A stretch of 10,899 bases of DNA from Deltaproteobacteria bacterium (GTDB taxonomy: Bacteria > Desulfobacterota > Syntrophia > Syntrophales > UBA2210): contig JAFDAR010000067.1 in the NCBI GenBank assembly GCA_019313735.1, forward strand, positions 1 through 10,899, given 5' to 3'. The notes beneath the pieces were generated by a model. The model ran no database searches. It was not told the origin of the DNA and saw only the letters and a program-made list of their open reading frames with translations. This document shows positions 1 to 6,957 of this stretch, piece after piece (the stretch's first letter is position 1; every line of letters starts with the position of its first letter). Both the position numbers and the translations under genes were made by a program.

Positions 1-988
1 CCGGATAAAGGCTGAAGACCTGATGGTCCTTCGCCTGTTTTCCGTTACAGCGGCAATACGCGCCATCATTGAAACTGTCTCGACAGGATATTTTCCTATC
101 GCAGTCTCTTCGGAAAGCATAACAGCATCTGTCCCGTCAAGGATAGCATTGGCCACATCGGTGGTCTCGGCCCGTGTAGGCCTTGTACTTTCCACCATAG
201 ATTCCAGCATCTGTGTCGCCGTGATAACAGGACGGCAGGCAATATTTGCCTTCCTTATCAGTTCTTTCTGCAGCGCCGGAACCTCTTCAATGGGTACTTC
301 TACCCCGAGGTCTCCTCTCGCAATCATCAGGGCGTCAGCCGCCTTCAGAATATCATCAATATTATCCACAGCGCCGGCCCTCTCAATCTTGGCCACTGCA
401 TATATCTCCTTGCCTTTTTTTCGGGCGAACTCCCTTGTACGCTCTCAGTTCAAGATCTTTTTCTGTCGGAGAGTCCTCAAAGAGGCGTGCCCCTGGAAGA
501 TTCAGCCCCTTTCCTGAAAGCAGCTGGCCTCCCGAAACGACCCTGCAGGCAACTTCGCTTTTCTTTACCTCAATGACCTCAAGTTCGATAAATCCATCGT
601 TGAGATAGATTACACTTTTCGGATGAACACTTTCGGTAAGCCTCCTGTAGGTCACCGGTATAAGATTGGCTGTTCCGTGGATCTTCTCTGTTGTAAGCGT
701 TACAATACTCCCCCGTTCGAGGGAAATGGGTTCATTCTCAAGAATGCCCACCCTTATTTTCGGTCCCGGAAGATCAACGAGGACAGGAACTATCCGGTTA
801 ACACTCGCTGCAGTTGAGCGGATAAACTCTATATCTTTTTTGTGGTCTTCGGGTGTTCCATGGGAAAAATTAAGACGAGCGATACTCATACCGCTTTCCA
901 GCATATCCCTTAGAACATTTTCGAAATGCGACGACGGGCCTATCGTACAGATAAGCTTTGTCTTGCAGCGTGGCAGTGAAAGTTTCAT
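1..988 (-). pseudogene. pyk: Pyruvate kinase, internally deleted and frameshifted; 3' end outside window
   Basis: Pyruvate kinase converts phosphoenolpyruvate and ADP to pyruvate and ATP in the last step of glycolysis, in the cytoplasm. The first 181 codons carry KLICTIGPSS (11-20), ARLNFSHG (37-44), DLPGPKIR (72-79), the B domain (about 73-168) with LNDG (129-132), and GKGLNLPG (159-166). After TEKDLEL (175-181) the frame fails and runs to a stop at 383. From 444 down to base 1 another frame is open for 148 codons: EFARKKGKEIYAVAKIER, MIARGDLGVE, PVITATQMLESM, TRAETTDVANAI and AVMLSEETAIGKYPVE. Against the family, about 23 residues are missing at the join, including the barrel strand that normally carries the SFVR-type motif. 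The A domain resumes afterwards; the C domain lies beyond the edge. Start ATG at 988 has AGGAG at 999-1003. Identification is very secure. Whether the break is in the organism or only in the assembly is not known. Confidence 0.93.
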
Positions 989-1017
989 AAGAAAGTGGCT
1001 CCTGACTGTTTGAGAGG

Positions 1018-1046
1018 ATTATAATGAAGAATACTGCGTAGCGCAA
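1018..1046 (-). promoter_or_regulatory. Putative sigma70-type promoter of pyk
   Basis: On the minus strand a perfect -10 box TATAAT (1018-1023) lies 17 nt from TTGCGC (1041-1046), which keeps the TTG of the -35 consensus. Transcription would begin near 1011, just upstream of the AGGAG ribosome site (999-1003) and the pyk ATG at 988. The 176-nt gap behind murI contains nothing else I can recognise, so pyk probably has its own promoter and may also receive read-through from murI. Confidence 0.55.
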
Positions 1047-1164
1047 CTACTCAGATACCAGACACCAATCTGTGTTTTTGCCGCATGGGACAGAAGAAGC
1101 TTTTATCTCCCTTACACATGACAAACTTTTTACGCATTCGTCAACATCTTGACTGCTGGAAATA

Positions 1165-1983
1165 TCAATCAGGAAAATCAAGGGTTGCCGGCATTGATTG
1201 TATGCGTTTCCCGTAAAATACGCTGGCAAGCCGATTGAATTTTTCCGGAGAATCGGTGGAAAAAAACGCCCGTGTGCCTTCTCTGGAGAGTCTCTCCTCT
1301 GTCTCCGGGTGTCTGGCCAGATAATCCCTCAGTTTGTCTGCAATGATCGGCCCCTGGGTAAGGATTTTCACATGGGGAGGGGTGTGTTTCCTAAATGCTT
1401 CATAGAGTATCGGATAATGGGTGCATGAAAGAAGTATCATGTCTATCTCGCCCTCCTGAGCAAACAGACTGGCCAGATATTCGGATACAACCACATCAGA
1501 ATGTTCTTCGTCCTGTTTTCCAGCCTCTATTATCGGCACCAGGAGTGGACAGGCCTGATAGAATATTTTGGCTGAGGGGTCAAGTTTTTCAAGTTCTTCC
1601 GTGTAGATCTTCGACTTGACAACCCCTTCTGTGGCAAGGATGCCCACCTTCTGGCACCTCCTGTCCACCAGTCCCTCGGCCGATGGTCTGATCACACCAA
1701 GCACCTTCCTGTCGGGATATGCACCCGGCAGAAATTCCTGCTGGATCCTTCTCAGTGCCCCCGAAGACACAGTATTGCAGGCGATGATGACCAGGAGGCA
1801 CCCCTTCTTGAAGAGAAAATTCGCGGCCTGGATGGTGTACTCATACACTGTTTCCTGTGAGCGTCCCCCATAGGGAACCCTCGCATTGTCACCGAGGTAC
1901 AGATAATTGTACTCCGGCAGCTCCTGAACAACACTCTTCAGTACCGTCAATCCACCGAAACCTGAATCAAAAAAACCTATCAT
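1165..1983 (-). CDS. murI: Glutamate racemase
   Basis: Cytoplasmic enzyme interconverting L- and D-glutamate without a cofactor; it supplies D-glutamate for peptidoglycan. The product is 272 residues, normal for the family. It shows the N-terminal FFDSGFGG (4-11), GDNARVPYGGRS (31-42), and the two catalytic cysteine motifs: ACNTVSS with Cys69 and SCTHYP with Cys187. These vary slightly from the commoner ACNTAS and GCTHYP, but both cysteines are kept. I chose the ATG at 1983 because GGGAGA precedes it at suitable spacing and MIGFFDSG is the usual N-terminus; an in-frame TTG at 2001 would add six residues. It is divergent from fusA and upstream of pyk on the same strand. The gene looks intact and functional. 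Confidence 0.95.
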   Translation of the reverse strand: MIGFFDSGFGGLTVLKSVVQELPEYNYLYLGDNARVPYGGRSQETVYEYTIQAANFLFKKGCLLVIIACNTVSSGALRRIQQEFLPGAYPDRKVLGVIRPSAEGLVDRRCQKVGILATEGVVKSKIYTEELEKLDPSAKIFYQACPLLVPIIEAGKQDEEHSDVVVSEYLASLFAQEGEIDMILLSCTHYPILYEAFRKHTPPHVKILTQGPIIADKLRDYLARHPETEERLSREGTRAFFSTDSPEKFNRLASVFYGKRIQSMPATLDFPD

Positions 1984-2007
1984 AATCGTTTCTCCCTTCA
2001 AGAAGTT

Positions 2008-2036
2008 CTAATATCACAGCCTCTGACAATATTCAA
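2008..2036 (-). promoter_or_regulatory. Possible weak promoter for murI
   Basis: On the minus strand TTGAAT (2031-2036) and TATTAG (2008-2013) are separated by 17 nt, giving four of six matches in each box. Transcription would start about 20 nt before the murI ATG. This is only consensus matching in an AT-rich divergent region, so it is tentative. Confidence 0.3.
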
Positions 2037-2044
2037 AATAACCC

Positions 2045-2073
2045 TTGACAGGCATTATTTAATCTACTATATT
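2045..2073 (+). promoter_or_regulatory. Strong sigma70-type promoter for fusA
   Basis: TTGACA (2045-2050), a 17-nt spacer, then TATATT (2068-2073): a perfect -35 box and five of six matches in the -10 box. Transcription would start near 2080, leaving a leader of roughly 105 nt before the fusA ATG at 2187. A strong promoter fits a highly expressed elongation factor. Confidence 0.75.
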
Positions 2074-2102
2074 CGCGGGCTTTCATATCAAAAGATAACT
2101 AC

Positions 2103-2137
2103 TGACCCCCATATGGCAAACCGCCGTCAGGGGGTTA
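2103..2137 (+). promoter_or_regulatory. Hairpin in the fusA leader with two competing pairings
   Basis: TGACCCCC (2103-2110) can pair with GGGGGTTA (2130-2137), an 8-bp stem with one G-U pair. A small GGC/GCC pairing is possible inside the loop. Alternatively CTGAC (2102-2106) pairs with GTCAG (2126-2130), which excludes the first stem. Only TTATTT follows, so it is not a convincing intrinsic terminator. It lies between the promoter and the start codon, so a leader-level control role is possible but unproven. Confidence 0.4.
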
Positions 2138-2186
2138 TTTACTGGAGACTATCTCATAACTATTGCCATACACAGGGAAAGCAGGA

Positions 2187-4265
2187 ATGGACGACAAAAA
2201 AGTAAGAAACATAGGCATCAGCGCTCATATTGACTCGGGCAAGACAACGCTGACAGAAAGAATTCTCTTTTATACAAAACGCATTCACGCAATTCATGAC
2301 GTAAAGGGGAAGGACGGCGTTGGAGCCACCATGGACTCCATGGAGCTCGAGAAGGAGCGCGGCATCACAATAGCCTCGGCGGCAACATTCTGCGAATGGA
2401 AAGGGCATGAGATTAACATAATCGATACTCCCGGCCATGTCGATTTCACAGTAGAGGTTGAACGTTCCCTCAGGGTGCTCGATGGAGCTGTCCTTGTCCT
2501 GTGCTCAGTGGGTGGTGTGCAGTCACAGTCGATTACAGTCGATCAGCAGATGAAACGTTATAAGGTCCCGTGCGTTGCTTTTATAAACAAGTGCGATCGC
2601 AGCGGCGCAAATCCTTCCCATGTCATCGACCAGCTCAGGGCAAAACTGGGACACAACGCGGTTGCCATACAGATACCCATTGGGCTCGAAAATAATTTTC
2701 AGGGAATTGTAGACCTGGTTTCAATGAAAGCGGTCTATTTTGACGGTGAGAATGGAGAGGATGTTCGTGTTGAGGAGATACCGGACACTCTCACGCAGGA
2801 AGCCATCGCTAAGAGGGAAGAGCTGATCGATGCCGCCTCAATGTTTTCAGATGAACTCACTGAAGCCACCCTCGAAGAACGAGAGATTCCGGAAGAACTT
2901 CTTATAAGCGCCCTGCGCAAGGGAACACTTATGCGGGAAATAACACCGGTTTTCATGGGGTCGGCTTACAAGAACAAGGGTGTTCAGTCTCTGTTAGATG
3001 CTGTAACACAACTGCTTCCATGCCCCTCTGATATGAAAAATGAAGCCCTTGACATGGACAATGCTGAGAAATCTGTCATCCTCTCATCCAACCCTGAAGA
3101 CCCGTCAGTGGCTCTTGCATTCAAACTGGAAGACGGTTCCTACGGCCAGCTTACCTACATCCGAGTATATCAGGGTTCCATCGCAAAGGGATCCACCATA
3201 GTAAATGCCCGCACAGGGAAGAAGGTCAAGGTTGGGCGCGTTGTCCGCATGCATGCCGATCAGATGGAAGACATGGATGCCATTCCCGCGGGGTACATCG
3301 GGGCACTTTTTGGTATTGACTGTGCATCGGGCGACACCTTTACGTCGCCGGGAACCACGCTGACCATGAGCTCCATGTTTGTCGCCGATCCGGTAATTTC
3401 TCTGTCCATCTCCCCGGTAGACAACCAGTCACAGGTAAATATGTCCAAGGCCCTGAACCGCTTTACCAAAGAAGACCCCACCTTCAAGACCTACGTCGAT
3501 GATGAAACAAAAGAAACCATTATTGAAGGTATGGGCGAACTGCACCTGGAAATCTACGTTGAGCGAATGAGGCGTGAGTATGGGGCCGAAGTTGAAATCG
3601 GCAATCCCAGGGTCGCATACCGTGAAACGATTACCAGAAAAGCGGAGTTTAACTACACGCACAAGAAACAGACCGGGGGGTCGGGACAATACGGCCGGGT
3701 CGCGGGATATATGGAGCCCGTTACGGAAACAGACTTTGAGTTCGAAAATAAGATTACCGGAGGAGCTATCCCCACACAGTTCATCTCTGCATGCGAGAAG
3801 GGGTTCCGTGCGTGCATGGCAAAAGGTCCCCGAATGGAGTTTCCGGTAACCGGGATAAGGGTGGTTATTAACGATGGAGCATCGCACAGCGTGGATTCTT
3901 CAGAGATGGCATTTCAGGCGGCAGCACGCGGCGCATTTCGAGAGGCTTATGCCAAGGCCAAAGCCGTCATCCATGAACCCATCATGAAGGTTGTTGTTGA
4001 AACACCGACCAAATTCCAGGGTCCCGTTATGGGCCTTTTAAACCAGCGTCGCGGAATGATTGTCGGCGCGCAGGATGATGGACCCATGTGTGTGATTGAA
4101 GCACAAGCGCCGCTGGCAGAGATGTTCGGATTCTCGACTGTCCTGAGATCGGCAACACAGGGGCAGGCCCAGTTCACCATGGAATTCGCGCTCTACAAAC
4201 TTGTTCCCCAGTCAATCGCGGAAGAGCTGGCTGAAAAGGCGGCGAAGGCAAAGAAGGGTATATAA
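2187..4265 (+). CDS. fusA: Translation elongation factor G, spdEFG1 / mitochondrial EF-G1-like subfamily
   Basis: Ribosome-bound GTPase that drives translocation of tRNA and mRNA. The product is 692 residues, normal for EF-G. Domain I carries the P-loop AHIDSGKTT (13-21), switch I ending RGIT (59-62), DTPGH (80-84) and NKCD (134-137). Domain II follows (around PSVALAFKLEDGSYG), then domain III (EGMGELHLEIYVERM), domain IV (KKQTGGSGQYGRV) and domain V ending in a lysine-rich tail. HIDSGKT instead of HIDAGKT, with GKDGVGA and MDSMELE, matches mitochondrial EF-G1 and the bacterial spdEFG1 group. In organisms with that group a second EF-G paralogue usually handles ribosome recycling, so this one is probably the translocation-dedicated factor. 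Start: AGGGA at 2174-2178 lies 8 nt before the ATG; an in-frame TTG at 2163 is a poor alternative. No ribosomal protein or tuf genes flank it. Confidence 0.97.
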   Translation: MDDKKVRNIGISAHIDSGKTTLTERILFYTKRIHAIHDVKGKDGVGATMDSMELEKERGITIASAATFCEWKGHEINIIDTPGHVDFTVEVERSLRVLDGAVLVLCSVGGVQSQSITVDQQMKRYKVPCVAFINKCDRSGANPSHVIDQLRAKLGHNAVAIQIPIGLENNFQGIVDLVSMKAVYFDGENGEDVRVEEIPDTLTQEAIAKREELIDAASMFSDELTEATLEEREIPEELLISALRKGTLMREITPVFMGSAYKNKGVQSLLDAVTQLLPCPSDMKNEALDMDNAEKSVILSSNPEDPSVALAFKLEDGSYGQLTYIRVYQGSIAKGSTIVNARTGKKVKVGRVVRMHADQMEDMDAIPAGYIGALFGIDCASGDTFTSPGTTLTMSSMFVADPVISLSISPVDNQSQVNMSKALNRFTKEDPTFKTYVDDETKETIIEGMGELHLEIYVERMRREYGAEVEIGNPRVAYRETITRKAEFNYTHKKQTGGSGQYGRVAGYMEPVTETDFEFENKITGGAIPTQFISACEKGFRACMAKGPRMEFPVTGIRVVINDGASHSVDSSEMAFQAAARGAFREAYAKAKAVIHEPIMKVVVETPTKFQGPVMGLLNQRRGMIVGAQDDGPMCVIEAQAPLAEMFGFSTVLRSATQGQAQFTMEFALYKLVPQSIAEELAEKAAKAKKGI

Positions 4266-4271
4266 CAGAAT

Positions 4272-4299
4272 AGGCTATAGGCTTTAGGCTGAAGGCTAA
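4272..4299 (+). repeat. Four tandem heptamers, AGGCTNN
   Basis: Between the fusA stop and the next ribosome site lie four direct 7-bp units: AGGCTAT, AGGCTTT, AGGCTGA, AGGCTAA. The AGGCT core is invariant and the last two bases vary. The run ends just before AAGGGAAGG, the ribosome site of the next gene. Its role is unknown. Confidence 0.85.
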
Positions 4300-4316
4300 A
4301 GGGAAGGTATAGAAAC

Positions 4317-5015
4317 ATGATAATGCTAAAAAAGGATCTCATCACCAGACATCCCCTCGGACTACAGGGAGATGAAACAGATATTATCTCAAAGGGTGAA
4401 TTCGGCGCGGTTCTTTCACGGGCTGGCGTAGGCAAGACCGCCTTCCTGGTCCAGCTTGCCATTAACACCATGCTGAGGAATAGAAACGTCCTTCATATAA
4501 GCATGAATGATCCTGTTGATAAGATTACATTATGGTACAAAGAACTGTTCCTCCATCTTGCGCAACGCCACGCCGTTGAGGAGGCAAGCCAGCTCTGGGA
4601 ATCTCTGCTGCCACACAGGTTTATCATGACCTTCAAGGTCGCTGGTTTCAGCGTGCCAAGGCTCAGGGAAAGGCTGGCAGATCTCACCGGGCAGAATATA
4701 TTCCACCCTGACATGGTTATTGTTGACGGACTTAAGTTTAACGAATCAACAAAAGAATGTCTTGCGGATTTGAAGAGCCTTGCCGGGGAACAATCATTTC
4801 ACGCGTGGTTCAGCGTGCATACCCATCGCGATGAAGAAACTCCTCAGGATGGTATTCCGTCTCGACTTATAGACATCGAGGATCTGTTTGATATCGCGCT
4901 ACAGCTCCAGCCCGCGGAAACAGATATCCATATAAAGCCCCTGAAGGGGCCGTCAAAAATTATCTCCGGCCTGACTCATCTTACCCTGGACGCATCAAGC
5001 ATGCTCATAAAGTAG
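4317..5015 (+). CDS. P-loop (RecA/KaiC-like) ATPase of unknown function
   Basis: A 232-residue protein I cannot name. Residues 34-42 read SRAGVGKTA, a Walker A motif preceded by a strand (GAVL). Residues 131-138 read PDMVIVDG, a Walker B-type strand, and 163-171 AWFSVHTHR resembles the next core strand of RecA-fold ATPases, with a polar residue at its tip. The order and spacing fit a single compact RecA-like domain with no extra DNA-binding or membrane segment, so it is probably cytoplasmic. Start ATG has AAGGGAAGG 9 nt upstream; a second ATG two codons on is possible. It lies 51 nt after fusA on the same strand, so it may be co-transcribed, but nothing in the sequence ties it to translation. 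ATP binding is likely; any substrate is unknown. Confidence 0.7.
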   Translation: MIMLKKDLITRHPLGLQGDETDIISKGEFGAVLSRAGVGKTAFLVQLAINTMLRNRNVLHISMNDPVDKITLWYKELFLHLAQRHAVEEASQLWESLLPHRFIMTFKVAGFSVPRLRERLADLTGQNIFHPDMVIVDGLKFNESTKECLADLKSLAGEQSFHAWFSVHTHRDEETPQDGIPSRLIDIEDLFDIALQLQPAETDIHIKPLKGPSKIISGLTHLTLDASSMLIK

Positions 5016-5299
5016 GGAAGTTTTTCTCTTAGAGCATCTTGGTGTCACCCACTTAAAGTGAGATCACACCCCTTTTCCGACAGACACCTTCCTTTTTCGG
5101 CAACCATTCTCTATTTCAACAGTTCCCTCGATATTACCAGTTTCAATGATGCGGGCAGTTAGTTCTTGTGCGGCACACCCAATGATTGACAAGATATTTT
5201 ACTACACCCCAAAGAGCTTTTAAAATAACTATTTCTATTGCCCAGCAGGACGGTTTGAAGTAATTGGTAGACTTCATATAAGCCATAGGAGAATAATAT
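5016..5299. other. Gene-poor stretch between the P-loop gene and the peptidase gene
   Basis: No convincing gene, terminator or RNA is visible. An 11-bp palindrome CACTTAAAGTG lies at 5050-5060. On the minus strand 5064-5198 is an open, coding-looking frame described separately. Just before the next gene is its ribosome site AGGAG (5287-5291). Confidence 0.5.
5064..5198 (-). other. Short open frame, possible gene remnant
   Basis: A 44-codon frame runs between a TAA at 5199-5201 and a TGA at 5064-5066, with no convincing start or ribosome site. The translation includes CAAQELTARIIETGNIEG and TVEIENGCRKRKVSVGKG, with a protein-like balance of residues and mixed third-position bases. It could be the tail of a decayed gene or chance. 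I do not recognise it. Confidence 0.2.
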
Positions 5300-6075
5300 A
5301 TGAGATATCCGGCATTTTTTATCACATTGATCCTCCTTGCTTTTCACTGTTTATGTCCACACTCTTGTTTCCCCGAAGAAAATATCGGGATGCTCAAGAC
5401 ACAGGGGATTACTGTGTACTTCGCGAAGCCGCTTGAAGCTCCGGCCAGGGAAATTCTATCGATCTATCCTGAAGTTAAAGGAGAACTCGAAGAGATGTTA
5501 GGCTGGCAACTGGGATACAGGCCCAATGCTCTTCTGATCAAAGATCGAGACAGATTTGAAAAGATGACAGGCAGCAGCCTTTTTGTGAGCTGTGTCACCT
5601 GATTCTCCATCACCACATTAAAGATGGCAACCTGCCCCGGTGGCTTGACGAGGGCGTTGCGCAATGGTCAAGCGACGGGATGGCGGAAATAATTATGAAG
5701 AGCGACCGGTTCATTCTCAACAGGGCTGTCCTGACACGCCGCTATATTTCCCTGGAAGATTTACGCCATTACTTTCCCCGGGACAAAAACGCTCTTCTGC
5801 TCGCGTATGAGGAAAGCAAGAGCATTGTCGAATACATAATCAGAGAATACGGAACCGGAAGAATGCTCTGGATTCTGTATGATTTGGAAGACGGTCAGGA
5901 TCTCAATGCCGCCATTTCAAACAGGCTTTACATTTCGCTGCACGAACTGGAAGCTCAGTGGCACAAGCACCTGAGACAACAGATTTCCTGGCTTTTGTTT
6001 CTAAATGCCTATTTCTATCAGATCCTCTTTTTTCTTACGGCTATTTTACTCAAATCTTTCAGTCTAAGAAATTAA
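5300..6075 (+). pseudogene. Secreted, membrane-anchored peptidase-MA-like metallopeptidase, internally deleted and frameshifted
   Basis: The first part (96 residues to 5587) begins with a signal peptide (MRYPAFFITLILLAFHCLC) and reaches KMTGSSLFV. After that the frame hits a stop within a few codons (TGA at 5600-5602). From 5587 another frame continues for 162 residues to 6075: ELCHLILHHH, then PRWLDEGVAQW, a helical region, and a hydrophobic C-terminal segment (SWLLFLNAYFYQILFFLTAILL) that probably anchors it in the membrane. The gluzincin pattern HExxH plus WxxEGxA of the peptidase-MA family is clear, but the first zinc histidine is lost at the join together with, by family comparison, roughly 25-30 residues. 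As sequenced it cannot give an active enzyme. Start ATG has AGGAG 8 nt upstream. Substrate unknown; it would act in the periplasm or at the cell surface. Confidence 0.85.
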
Positions 6076-6132
6076 TTCGAGACTGACCCTGCTTTCCCTC
6101 AGGGCGTACAAAGGCAAACTTTTTTCTTCGAG
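6076..6132. other. Gap between convergent genes with a small hairpin
   Basis: CCCTG and CAGGG form a 5-bp stem with an 8-nt loop, followed on the plus strand about 17 nt later by a run of six T. This is too weak and too widely spaced to call an intrinsic terminator, although termination between convergent genes would be expected here. Confidence 0.3.
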
Positions 6133-6815
6133 TCAGTAATTCCAATCCGCGTGGGTTATCGGTAAACGATTCAATTCATCTTTATAGAATCGCCACTTTG
6201 GGATGAACCCGGTCATCAGCGCGATGAATCTGTCGTTGTGTTTTCTTTCCAACAGGTGAGCCATTTCATGCACAACGATATATTCCAGACATTTTGCCGG
6301 CTTCTTGGCCAATTCCAGATTCAACCAGATTCGTTTAGCCTGCCGGTTACAGGTACCCCATCTTGTTTTCATTTTTTTAATCCCAAACTCATTGACCTGA
6401 ACATTCATCTTCTTTTCCCACTTCTCTATAAGTGCCGGCACTGTCTCTTTCAGTTTCAGTCTGTACCACTCATCTAAAATAGATTTCCTTTTTACCGCGT
6501 CTGTTTCAGGTCTTACGTAGAGTTCAATAGAACTATGTTTTAAAACCACTTTTGGAGCGGCATTTTGCTCAGGTAATGGGTTTCCCTGTTTATAAACTCC
6601 CTTTGTGCTTCCCTTTCCTGATTTCTCAGTCTGGTCTGTTGTTTTTTTATCCAGCCCAGTTTTGAAATGACAAACACACGAATAGTGGCCAGATTCATTC
6701 TATTAGGTGCTGAAATTCTAACCCTGCCTGCCGGTGGATAAACGCTCAGGTGAATGTTCTTGATGTTTTTTTGCACCACATCAACAGTAATATTGCCTAT
6801 TTTCAACTGTGCCAT
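6133..6815 (-). pseudogene. YgjP-like zinc metallopeptidase (DUF45/PF01863 type), internally deleted and frameshifted
   Basis: The first 82 codons read as the N-terminal half of this family (NIHLSVYPPAGRVRISAP, SKLGWIKKQQ, NRETHYL), then the frame runs into a stop at 6540. From 6570 a second frame gives 145 residues to 6133: EQNAAPKVVLKHSSIELYV, KKMKTRWGTC, LNLELAKKP, and the zinc site VVHEMAHLLERKHNDRF with HExxH and a further His. About ten residues are absent at the join, where relatives have a WGKRYLLKV-like strand. The two parts plus that gap give the usual family length of about 235-240 residues. The zinc ligands are all present in the second part. The ATG at 6815 follows the TGA of an upstream remnant by one base, suggesting translational coupling in the ancestor. 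Members are often found beside type I restriction genes; none is visible here. Confidence 0.85.
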
Positions 6816-6816
6816 A

Positions 6817-6957
6817 TCAGTATTCTATCTGTTGTTTTATGATCGGGGAAATTCTTTGCAATTCAGGGGGCAGCATATCTATTTCCCGAAAAAAAGCAGC
6901 AACAATATGCACACTGTCGCCTGAATTGAAATACTGGTTTGTTTCTTCCTGTAAGCA
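6817..6957 (-). pseudogene. C-terminal remnant of an unidentified gene, coupled to the YgjP-like start
   Basis: A 46-codon frame after a TAA (6958-6960) reads EETNQYFNSGDSVHIVAAFF then REIDMLPPELQRISPIIKQQ and IEY, and stops at TGA (6817-6819), one base before the ATG of the YgjP-like gene. The composition is amphipathic and protein-like, and the close coupling is typical of a real upstream gene's 3' end. The upstream part is absent or in another frame. I do not recognise the family. It overlaps the questionable last codons of the FecR-like frame, which supports the view that those codons are not genuine. Confidence 0.45.

Noticed and set aside
23..517. Plus-strand frame of 164 codons over pyk
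   Set aside because: Antisense shadow; the minus-strand frame there holds conserved pyruvate kinase motifs.
1047..1229. Minus-strand 60-codon frame overlapping the end of murI
   Set aside because: Mostly inside murI in another frame, with no ribosome site or recognisable sequence.
3429..3887. Minus-strand frame of 152 codons inside fusA
   Set aside because: Antisense shadow of a highly conserved gene; no family motifs.
5050..5060. Palindrome CACTTAAAGTG as an operator
   Set aside because: Short, single copy, not near a clear promoter, and matches no operator I can name.
5186..5226. TTGACA at 5186-5191 as a promoter for the peptidase-MA-like gene
   Set aside because: No -10 box at 16-18 nt; the TAAAAT at 5221-5226 is too far away.
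5255..5282. TTGAAG / TATAAG pair just before the peptidase-MA-like gene
   Set aside because: A start site from this pair would fall at or inside the ribosome site AGGAG (5287-5291), so it is unlikely to be the real promoter.
6090..6132. Intrinsic terminator between the convergent genes
   Set aside because: Only a 5-bp stem, with the T-run about 17 nt away.
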